Position numbers and translations under genes: made by a program | The notes under the pieces: generated by a model | What the model was told of the DNA's origin: nothing | What the model saw: the letters and a program-made list of their open reading frames with translations, nothing else | Databases searched by the model: none | Part shown: in pieces, positions 38,698-46,400 of the stretch | Layout: every line of letters begins with the position of its first letter | Numbering within the stretch: position 1 is the stretch's first letter | NCBI RefSeq assembly: GCF_001431485.1 | Contig: NZ_LDJM01000016.1 | Location: 1-64,000, forward strand | Origin: Stenotrophomonas ginsengisoli | Lineage (GTDB): Bacteria; Pseudomonadota; Gammaproteobacteria; Xanthomonadales; Xanthomonadaceae | Direction of reading: 5' to 3' | DNA: 64,000 nucleotides

Positions 38698-39027
38698 TCA
38701 GCGGCGCAGGCGCGCGCGGGCGTGGCCCATGTCCAGCTCCAGCCAGTCACACGGGCTGCTGATCAAACCGCGCTGGCTGTCCACCACGCACAGGTCCTGG
38801 CTGTGCGCCGGGCCGGCGGCCAGGCCGATACCACGCTGCTGCCACCAGGCCAGCTGCAGCTGCAGTTGCTCCAGATGCAGGGCCCCGTCACGCAGCAGGC
38901 GGCCGTCATGCCACAGCCGCGGCTGGCGGCCATGGGCGTGCCAGAAGGCGGCAAAGCCACCCGGCCAGACCCGGCCGATGCGTGCCACCGGGATGATCAG
39001 GTTCAGGCATTCCAGGCTGATGGCCAT
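38698..39027 (-). CDS. Hypothetical protein, 109 aa
   Basis: I do not recognise this family. The protein is soluble, with a hydrophobic beta-rich start (MAISLECLNLIIPVARIG), a conserved-looking WPGGFAAFW, and an aromatic middle (LQLAWWQQRGIGLAAG). The ATG at 39027 lies 2 bp after the stop of the 73-residue gene upstream, so the two are coupled. Codon use matches the genome. It ends 80 bp before recC on the same strand and may share its transcript. Confidence 0.72.
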   Translation of the reverse strand: MAISLECLNLIIPVARIGRVWPGGFAAFWHAHGRQPRLWHDGRLLRDGALHLEQLQLQLAWWQQRGIGLAAGPAHSQDLCVVDSQRGLISSPCDWLELDMGHARARLRR

Positions 39028-39029
39028 GC

Positions 39030-39251
39030 TCAGTGGGCCGGGCCGTCATGCACATTGACCACCACCTCGCCCAGGCCGCGGCGGGCCGGCCCGATCACCG
39101 CACTGGCCTCGCAACCATAGGGCCCGCCCAGTTCGATCTCCAGCCGCACACACGGCGGCTCGATGCCGGCTTCGGCGTGGGCAGCGGTGTGCGGGCGGGC
39201 AAATTCCCACAGCAGCTGGCGCTGTTCATCGCTGAGTTCGATGGTGATCAT
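39030..39251 (-). CDS. Hypothetical protein, 73 aa
   Basis: A small protein without a recognised domain: a charged N-terminus (MITIELSDEQRQLLWEFARP), then a beta-rich C-terminal half (VRLEIELGGPYGC and GLGEVVVNVHD). Tight spacing to the next gene and genome-like codon use argue that it is real. It is divergent from mlaF. Confidence 0.65.
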   Translation of the reverse strand: MITIELSDEQRQLLWEFARPHTAAHAEAGIEPPCVRLEIELGGPYGCEASAVIGPARRGLGEVVVNVHDGPAH

Positions 39252-39425
39252 CGTGACCTTGTGCCTGGGGACCGGTGCTCAGGATTGCGCAGGCCCGTCT
39301 CAGTGGATGCGACGCTCATTCCCATCCATCAGACGCTGACGATGCGACAATGCCCCCGGATCAGTACGCATTTATTCAGGCAGCAGCAGGGAAGCTGTCC
39401 CGTTTGGTGCTCACTCAAGGCAGCC

Positions 39426-40214
39426 ATGGCATCTGAAGTCGCCCCCGTCGTGCAGTTGTCCGGCGTCCGCATCGAGCGTGGCGGGCGGGCCATCCTGCGC
39501 GATGTATCGCTCACTGTCCCGGCCGGCAGCATTACCGCCGTGCTCGGCCCGTCCGGCAGCGGCAAGTCCACCCTGCTGGCGGCACTGACCGGCGAACTGC
39601 GCCCGGTGGCCGGCAGCCTGCAGTTGTTCGGCGCCCCCATTCCGCACGGCCAACGCGCCCTGCTGGAGCTGCGCAAGCGCATGGGCGTGCTGCTCCAGGG
39701 CAATGGCCTGCTCACCGACCTGTCGGTGGCCGAGAATGTCGAGCTGCCGTTGCGCACCCATACCCGCCTGCCGGTCCCGCTGCGCCAGCAGCTGGTGCGC
39801 ATGAAGCTCAATGCCGTGGGCCTGCTGGCCGCCGCCGATGCCTGGCCGCGCGAGCTGTCCGGTGGCATGGCACGCCGTGTCGCCCTGGCCCGCGCCCTGG
39901 CCCTGGACCCGCCGCTGATGATCTATGACGAACCGCTGACCGGGCTGGACCCGATCGCCAGCGGCGTGATCATGGAGCTGATTGCCCGCCTCAACCGCTC
40001 GCTGGGGCTGAGCAGCATCATCGTCAGCCACCACGTGCACGAGACCCTGCCGATCTGCGACCAGGTCATCGTCATCGCCAATGGCGGCATCGTGTTTGCC
40101 GGCAGCCCGGCGCAACTGCAGGCCAGCAGCGACCCGCTGGTACGCCAGTTCCTGGACGGCCAGCCGGACGGGCCGATCCCGTTTGATGCCGCCCCGCGCG
40201 CAAGGAGCGCCTGA
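39426..40214 (+). CDS. mlaF: Phospholipid ABC transporter ATPase MlaF
   Basis: A 262-residue ATPase of the Mla pathway, which keeps phospholipids out of the outer leaflet of the outer membrane. Walker A is GPSGSGKST (41-49), then LLQGNGLLTDLSVAENV (Q-loop), signature LSGGMARRVALARAL, Walker B LMIYDEPLTGLDP and H-loop VSHHV. The start is ATG 39426; in-frame codons upstream do not resemble MlaF. The stop overlaps the mlaE ATG (TGATG). It is the first gene of mlaFEDCBA. Confidence 0.93.
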   Translation: MASEVAPVVQLSGVRIERGGRAILRDVSLTVPAGSITAVLGPSGSGKSTLLAALTGELRPVAGSLQLFGAPIPHGQRALLELRKRMGVLLQGNGLLTDLSVAENVELPLRTHTRLPVPLRQQLVRMKLNAVGLLAAADAWPRELSGGMARRVALARALALDPPLMIYDEPLTGLDPIASGVIMELIARLNRSLGLSSIIVSHHVHETLPICDQVIVIANGGIVFAGSPAQLQASSDPLVRQFLDGQPDGPIPFDAAPRARSA

Positions 40215-40963
40215 TGGCCTTCGCTTCCTCGATCCGCTCGCTCGGCCGCGCCGGCCTGTTCACCCTGACCGTGCTGCGCGGTTCGGTGCCCACGCGCGAC
40301 TTCCTGGCCGAGCTGGTGCGCGAGATCTACAAGATCGGCGCCCGCTCGCTGCCGATCATCGCCGTCGGCGGTGCCTTCGTCGGCCTGGTGCTGACCCTGC
40401 AGGGCTACCGCACCCTGACCACCTTCGGCGCCGCCGATGCGCTGTCCACCCTGCTCGGCCTGTCGCTGTACCGCGAACTGGCCCCGGTGCTGACCGCGCT
40501 GCTGTTCATCGGCCGGGCCGGCAGCTCGATTGCCGCCGAACTGGGCCTGATGCGCGCCACCGACCAGATCAAGGCACTGGAACTGATGGCCATCGACCCG
40601 GTGGCCAAGGCCGTGGCCCCGCGCTTCTGGGCCGCGGTGCTGACCGTGCCGCTGCTGACCGGCATCTTCTGCTCGCTGGCCATCACCGGCGGCTGGTTCG
40701 AGGCGGTGCAGATCCTGGGCCAGGACAACGGCACCTTCTGGTCGGGCCTGCGCGCCAGCGTCGACTTCTGGGATGACTTCGCCGTGGCCATGCTCAAATC
40801 GGCCATCTTCGGCGGTACCGCGGCCCTGGTGGCCTCGTATGTCGGCTTCCATGCCGAGCCGACCATCGAAGGCACCTCGGTGGCCACCACCCGCGCGGTG
40901 GTCAATGCCTCGTTGTTGGTGCTGATGTTCAACTTCGTGCTGTCGGCGCTGCTGTTTCAGTAA
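40214..40963 (+). CDS. mlaE: Phospholipid ABC transporter permease MlaE
   Basis: A 249-residue MlaE/Ttg2B permease with about five helices. Family segments are LPIIAVGGAFVGLVLTLQGY, the central GRAGSSIAAELGLMRATDQI with EALELMAIDP-like continuation, and FGGTAALVASYVGFHA. It forms the transmembrane core with MlaF, MlaB and the MlaD hexamer. A 107-bp gap separates it from mlaD. Confidence 0.94.
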   Translation: MAFASSIRSLGRAGLFTLTVLRGSVPTRDFLAELVREIYKIGARSLPIIAVGGAFVGLVLTLQGYRTLTTFGAADALSTLLGLSLYRELAPVLTALLFIGRAGSSIAAELGLMRATDQIKALELMAIDPVAKAVAPRFWAAVLTVPLLTGIFCSLAITGGWFEAVQILGQDNGTFWSGLRASVDFWDDFAVAMLKSAIFGGTAALVASYVGFHAEPTIEGTSVATTRAVVNASLLVLMFNFVLSALLFQ

Positions 40964-41070
40964 TGCAACTGCCCACCGGCCGCAGCCACTGCCGCCGGCC
41001 CGGGTCAACCGAACAATCCGCTGGCCCCTGACCGGGCAAGCACCTGCTGGATCTGGAGTGAGACAACAAC

Positions 41071-41592
41071 ATGGCTATCCGTGGACCCCGTCTTGAATTT
41101 GCCGTTGGCGCCTTCCTGCTGCTGGCGCTGGCTTCCCTGCTGGTCCTGGCCGTGGCCTCGACCAACCAACGCTTCGGCCTGGGCGGTGGCGGCTACGAGC
41201 TGACCGCGCGGTTTTCCCAGATCGGCCAGCTGCGCCCGCAGGCGCCGGTCAAGATCGGCGGCGTGGTGGTCGGCCAAGTGGCCGACATTCAGCTGGACCC
41301 GGTTAAATACGACTCGATTGTCAGCCTGAAACTGGATGGCAAGTTCGTCGACCTGCCGGCCGACACCTCGGCCAGCATCCTCACCGCCGGCCTGCTGGGC
41401 GAAAGCTACATCTCCCTGCAGCCGGGTGGCGATCCGGATGTGCTGGCCAACGGTGACGAGATCGTGTTCACCCAGTCCTCGGTGGACCTGATCCAGCTGG
41501 TCGGCAAGTACATGTTCAGCGGTGCCGGCAACAGCGCCGAAGCCAGCAGCGAGAGCAACGATTCCACCGATGCCGGCACCCCGGCGTACTGA
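41071..41592 (+). CDS. mlaD: MCE-domain lipid-binding protein MlaD
   Basis: A 173-residue protein with one N-terminal helix (about 8-28) followed by an MCE domain: ARFSQIGQLRPQAPVKIGG, VGQVADIQLD and GLLGESYISLQPG. The hexameric MCE ring carries lipid through the periplasm. The C-terminal ~25 residues are Ser/Ala/Asp-rich and probably disordered. mlaC follows after 14 bp. Confidence 0.94.
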   Translation: MAIRGPRLEFAVGAFLLLALASLLVLAVASTNQRFGLGGGGYELTARFSQIGQLRPQAPVKIGGVVVGQVADIQLDPVKYDSIVSLKLDGKFVDLPADTSASILTAGLLGESYISLQPGGDPDVLANGDEIVFTQSSVDLIQLVGKYMFSGAGNSAEASSESNDSTDAGTPAY

Positions 41593-41606
41593 TCAGGAAA
41601 ACCCCG

Positions 41607-42257
41607 ATGAAGACCTCCGTACTCTGCGTCGCCCTTGCCACTGCCCTGCTGGCCGCCACCCCGGCGCTGCAGGCCCAGTCCCGCCCCGCTGCCAGCGCAC
41701 CGGCGTCCTCGGCCGGTACCGAGGTAATGGCCTCCAGCACCCGCATCATCGACACCCTGCAGAGCCGCAAGGCCGAGTTCCGCGGCAACCGTGCGGCCCT
41801 GCGCCAGTACATCGACGGCGAACTCAACCGCAGCTTTGACCGTACCTATGCCGCCCGCCTGGTGCTGGGCGTGCATGCGCGTGGTGCCAGCGATGCCCAG
41901 GTCAAGCTGTTTGCCGATGCCATGGCCGACAACCTGATGGGCCGCTACGGCGACACCCTGCTGGAAATCGAAGGCCGTCCGCGTTTCCGCCTGAAGAGCG
42001 AAAGCGCCCTGCCGGGCAATCGCGGGGTCAAGGTCTCCACCGAACTGCTGCGCAACGGTGCCGAAGCCACCCCGGTGGAATACCTGATGCGCAATGTCGA
42101 TGGCCACTGGAAGATCTTCGACGTGATGATCGAAGGCATCTCCTACGTGCAGACCTTCAAGAACCAGTTTGACGGCCCGCTGCGCCAGAAGGGCATCGAG
42201 CAGGTGGCCCGCGACCTGCGCAGCGGCAGCCTGCAGGCCGGCGGCAATGGCCGCTGA
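41607..42257 (+). CDS. mlaC: Periplasmic phospholipid-binding protein MlaC
   Basis: A 216-residue Ttg2D/MlaC protein. The signal peptide ends near ALQAQS (about residue 24). The lipid carrier fold is marked by YIDGELNRSFDRTYAARLVLG and VDGHWKIFDVMIEGISYVQTF split across the C-terminal half. It shuttles phospholipid between MlaA and MlaFEDB. Its 3' end overlaps mlaB by 11 bp. Confidence 0.94.
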   Translation: MKTSVLCVALATALLAATPALQAQSRPAASAPASSAGTEVMASSTRIIDTLQSRKAEFRGNRAALRQYIDGELNRSFDRTYAARLVLGVHARGASDAQVKLFADAMADNLMGRYGDTLLEIEGRPRFRLKSESALPGNRGVKVSTELLRNGAEATPVEYLMRNVDGHWKIFDVMIEGISYVQTFKNQFDGPLRQKGIEQVARDLRSGSLQAGGNGR

Positions 42258-42537
42258 GGCCCATCTGGCCGACGGCCGCCTGGTGCTGAGCGGGGAGCTG
42301 GACCGCGCTGCGGCCAGCGCCCTGTGGCCGCAGCTGGCCGCCCACGCCGGCAGCGTGCAGCACATCGACCTGCAGGCCGTGCCGCGCCTGGATTCGGCCG
42401 GCCTGGCCATGCTGGCCAGCCTGGCTGCTCCGCAGCTGCGCCTGAGTGGCACCCCGGCCGGCCTGGACGAGCTGATCGCCGCCTACCGGTTGAGCCCGCA
42501 GCTGGGCTTCACCTTCACCCTTTCCCCTGTGGTCTGA
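42247..42537 (+). CDS. mlaB: STAS-domain protein MlaB
   Basis: A 96-residue STAS-domain protein, the cytoplasmic stabiliser of MlaF. The phosphorylatable-type segment PRLDSAGLAMLASL is present, with the serine retained. ATG 42247 lies inside mlaC (GGCAATGGCC), and mlaA begins 1 bp after its stop. In-frame codons further up have no STAS character. Confidence 0.87.
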   Translation: MAAEAHLADGRLVLSGELDRAAASALWPQLAAHAGSVQHIDLQAVPRLDSAGLAMLASLAAPQLRLSGTPAGLDELIAAYRLSPQLGFTFTLSPVV

Positions 42538-42538
42538 C

Positions 42539-43402
42539 ATGAACCTTGCCCACCCGCTGCAGACGCTGCTGCTCTGCTCCGCCATCGCCCTGGCCCTGCC
42601 CGCCCATGCGCAGCAGCAGGACGCATCGGCTGCACCCACCAGCGACGCGCTTGAACAGCCCGTGGACAACAGCGCCGAGGATGACTTCGCCGCGCTGTAC
42701 GGCAGCCCGGCCGACACCCAGGCCAGCAGCATGGCCAACCCAGACCCGTGGGAGCCCTACAACCGCCGCGTGCACCGCTTCAACATGGCCGTGGACCGCT
42801 CCGTGGCCCGCCCGCTGGCCACCACCTACGTCAAGGTGGTGCCGCAGTTCGCCCGCACCGGCGTACGCAACTTCTTCACCAACCTGCGCTCGCCGGTGAC
42901 CATGGTCAACCAGGCCCTGCAGGGCCGTGGCAATGATGCCTGGGACACCCTGGGCCGCTTTCTGATCAACACCACCGTCGGCGTCGGCGGCCTGTTCGAC
43001 CCGGCCAGCGCTGACGAAGTACCCAAGCGCAGCGAGGATTTCGGCCAGACCCTGGGCGTGTGGGGCTGGGAAAACTCGCGCTACGTCGAACTGCCGTTCT
43101 TCGGCCCGCGCACCGTGCGTGATGTGGTCGGCATGGGCGGTGACATGCCGCTGTCGCCGATCCGCCAGATCGAACTGGACAAGGCCCGCATCGGCCTGCA
43201 GGGCCTGCAGCTGGTGGATACCCGCGTGCAGTTGATGGCCGTGGATGGCCTGCGCGACAGCGCCCTGGACGAATACGCAATGACCCGCGATGCCTGGCTG
43301 CAGCGCCGCAGTTACCAGATCCAGCAGGACAAGCGCGGCGGTGATGACGAATACCCGACCGTGCCGGTGGATGCGATGCCGATGCCCGACTTCGGCAACT
43401 GA
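42539..43402 (+). CDS. mlaA: MlaA/VacJ outer-membrane phospholipid remover
   Basis: A 287-residue MlaA with the family opening DPWEPYNRRVHRFNMAVDR, then the central RSPVTMVNQALQG, TLGRFLINTTVGVGG and the GWENSRYVELPFFGPRTVRD region. MlaA forms a ring in the inner leaflet of the outer membrane and passes mislocalised phospholipids to MlaC. The N-terminus is unusual: cleavage is predicted after AHA (signal peptidase I), and the only early cysteine (residue 13, in TLLLC) sits inside the hydrophobic core with Leu at -1, so there is no proper lipobox. It ends the mla operon, 29 bp before a strong terminator. Confidence 0.92.
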   Translation: MNLAHPLQTLLLCSAIALALPAHAQQQDASAAPTSDALEQPVDNSAEDDFAALYGSPADTQASSMANPDPWEPYNRRVHRFNMAVDRSVARPLATTYVKVVPQFARTGVRNFFTNLRSPVTMVNQALQGRGNDAWDTLGRFLINTTVGVGGLFDPASADEVPKRSEDFGQTLGVWGWENSRYVELPFFGPRTVRDVVGMGGDMPLSPIRQIELDKARIGLQGLQLVDTRVQLMAVDGLRDSALDEYAMTRDAWLQRRSYQIQQDKRGGDDEYPTVPVDAMPMPDFGN

Positions 43403-43422
43403 CCGCAGCCAAACGATGGATC

Positions 43423-43453
43423 AAAAAAAACCCCGCCATTGGCGGGGTTTTTT
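43423..43453. terminator. Bidirectional intrinsic terminator between mlaA and the autotransporter
   Basis: A 7-bp CCCCGCC/GGCGGGG stem (43431-43437 with 43441-43447) with a 3-nt loop is flanked by eight A on the left and six T on the right. It can terminate both converging transcripts. Confidence 0.93.
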
Positions 43454-43472
43454 GTTGCCAGCGTGGCCGCCC

Positions 43473-46400
43473 TTACAGGCGGCGCTCCAGGTTGAACTGC
43501 ACACCGTTGTCACGGTTGTCGGCATCGATCAGGCCGTTGTAATCCATGCGCAGCCCCCACTGATGCCCCAGTTCCAGATCCACACCGATACCGAGCAACC
43601 AGCGGTTGCGCAACTGGCGGTCCAGGCGGGTCTGGTACCACGGCCGCAGGCTGGCATTGCTGTACTGCATGCCGGCCATGCCACTGCCCTGGAAATCATG
43701 CTGGTACTCCAGGCCCATGCGCGGGCTCCAGATACCCCAGTCCGCCTGGCGCCGCACCTGCAGGCGCAGGCCCGCATTGCCGGTGACGGCATCCATCTGC
43801 TGCTCGGCATACACCAGGTTGTACAACGGGTTGCCGGTTTCAGCGAAGCGGTCCAGGCTGCCGTGCACCAGCTCCACACCCGCATACGGGGTGAACTGCC
43901 AGTCACCGCGGGCAATATCGGCGCCCAGCGACAACGAACCGAACCACTGCTGGCCATCGCGCTGGCCATGGACGAAGCTGCCATCGGCCAGCACATGCCG
44001 GCGCCACTGGTAATCCAGCAACTGGTAGCCGGCCAGCGCATCCACGAACAAACGCTGGCCCGGGCTGTAGCTGGCGTACAGCACCATCGACAACGCCTGC
44101 CCATCACTGCGGCTGCCCAGGTTGCCGACATCACTGCGCTCACTGCCGTAACCAACGCCGGCACCGGCCACCCATGCCTTGCCGAAGCGGTAATCCGCGC
44201 CCAGGCTCAGGCCATCGGTCTGGAAGTCCGTGCCACGCCCGCGGGTGTTGCTGTCGCGGCCACTGCGCACGCTGCCACCCAGCCACAAGCCCAGTTCAGT
44301 GGCATTTTCAGCCTGTACGCCAGGCACTGCCGCCGGCTCATGGTCAAACGGCTGCCGCCGTTGCGGATCACAGCGGCCATCATTGCGGTACACGGTAATG
44401 ACCGCATCGCAGGCCGGCATCCCGGCACCACTGGCCGCCAGGCTCAGGTTGTTGCTGAAACCGCCATTGCCACTGGCGCCATGCAGGCGCTGCATGCGCT
44501 GCTTGAAGTTGCCACTCTGGGCCGAGGCGAAACGGCGTGCGGCCTGGATCTGGGCACCGAGCAAGGCCCGCACTTCTGCATCACGGGTCGGGTCCGGGCG
44601 CAGTGCCACCTGCAACACATAGGCCTGCTCGGCCTGGTTGCCCAGGGCATCGGCGACACGAATGCGGAAGCTGAAATCGCCATCCTCCGCCAGGCTGCCG
44701 CTCAATTGGCCATCCGCAGACAGGCTCAACCCACCCGGCAGGCTGCCGGCAGCCACCGTGTACTGGTAAGGGGCACTGCCGCCACTCACCGTCAACTGCT
44801 GCCGGTAAGCCTGGCCATATACCGCGCCGGGCAGGCTGTCCGGCGTGATCACCAGCTCGGTCTGCACCACCTCCAGCTGATAGGTCTGTGTGGCTCGGGC
44901 CACGGTGCCGCCGGTGCTGTCGCTCACCTCCACCTGCAGGGAATACTGGCCGGCCTGTTCGGCTGTACCGGCAAGTACACCGCTTTCCGCATCCAGGCTG
45001 ATCCCGCGCGGCAGCTCGCCGCTGGCCACGAACCGGTACGGGGCAATGCCGCCACTGGCACTGATGCGTTGTTCGTAGTGGCTGCCACGGGTGGCCTGTG
45101 GCAACGCCCCCGCACCCGGGCTGAGGCTGATGACCGGCACGGCCACATCCAGTACATAGGATTGGACCAGGCTGGCCGCTGTGCCGGTGGTGCTGTCGGT
45201 GACCGTCAGCTCCAGGGCGAAGCTGCCCGCCTGCGTCGGCGTACCCGACAAACTGGCGGTAGCCGGATCAAACGTCAGGCCCGCCGGCAAGCTGCCGCTC
45301 AGCACGTAGCTGTACGGCGCGATGCCGCCACTGGCCGCCAGCACCTGCGCATACAGGCTGCCGGCCGTTCCATTGGCCAGGCTGGCCGGGTTGATGGTCA
45401 ACACCGGAGCGGCAATTTCCAGGGTGTAGGCCTGGGCCAGCGTCGCCGCGGTGCCGGTGGTGCTGTCGGTGACCGTGATCGTGACCGGGAAGCTGCCTGC
45501 CTGCGTCGGCGTACCCGACAAGCTGGCGGTAGCCGGATCAAATGCCAGGCCCGTCGGCAAGCTGCCGCTCAGCACGTAGCTGTACGGTGCAATGCCACCT
45601 CTGGCCTGCAGCGCCTGGCTGTAGGCCGAGCCGGCAGTTGCCGCCGGCAGGCTGCCCGGCCCAAGTGCCAGGGCCGGCGTTGCCACATTGAGGGTGTAGT
45701 TGGTCGACACCGTGGCCGGCGCGCCGCCGGTGCTGTCACTGGCACTGATCACCAGCACGAAGCTGCCCGCATCCGTCGGCGTGCCCGACAGCGTGCCGCT
45801 GGCGGGGTCAAAGCTCATGCCCGCCGGCAGGTTGCCGCTCACGCTGTACACATACGGCGCGATGCCGCCGCTGGCCTGCAGCGCCTGGCTGTAGGCCGAG
45901 CCGGCAGTTGCCGCCGGCAGGCTGCCCGGCCCAAGTGCCAGGGCCGGCGTTGCCACATTGAAGGTGTAGTTGGTCGACACCGTGGCCGGCGTGCCGCCGG
46001 TGCTGTCACTGGCACTGATGACCAGCGCAAAGCTGCCCGACTGCGTCGGCGTACCACTCAATGTGCCGCTGGCGGCATCAAATACGAGGCCGGCAGGCAA
46101 CGCACCGGTCAGTGCATAGCTGTACGGCGCGATGCCGCCACTGGCGGTAAAGGCCTCGCTGTACAACGTCCCTGCCGTAGCACCCGACAAGATGCCCGGT
46201 GCCAGCGTCAAGGTCGGGGCGGTCACGCTCAGCGTGTAGTTGCTGCTGATCGTGGCCGCGGTGCCGCCGGTGCTGTCACTGGCACTGATCACCAGCGCAA
46301 AGCTGCCCGACTCGGTGGGTGTGCCCGACAGCGTGCCGGCGGAATTAAAGCTCATGCCCGACGGCAGGCCGCCGCTCACGCTGTAACTGTACGGCCCAAC

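Noticed and set aside
35291-39058. 1,255-codon open frame opposite recC
   Set aside because: Antisense of a well-recognised RecC with family motifs; no domain of its own.
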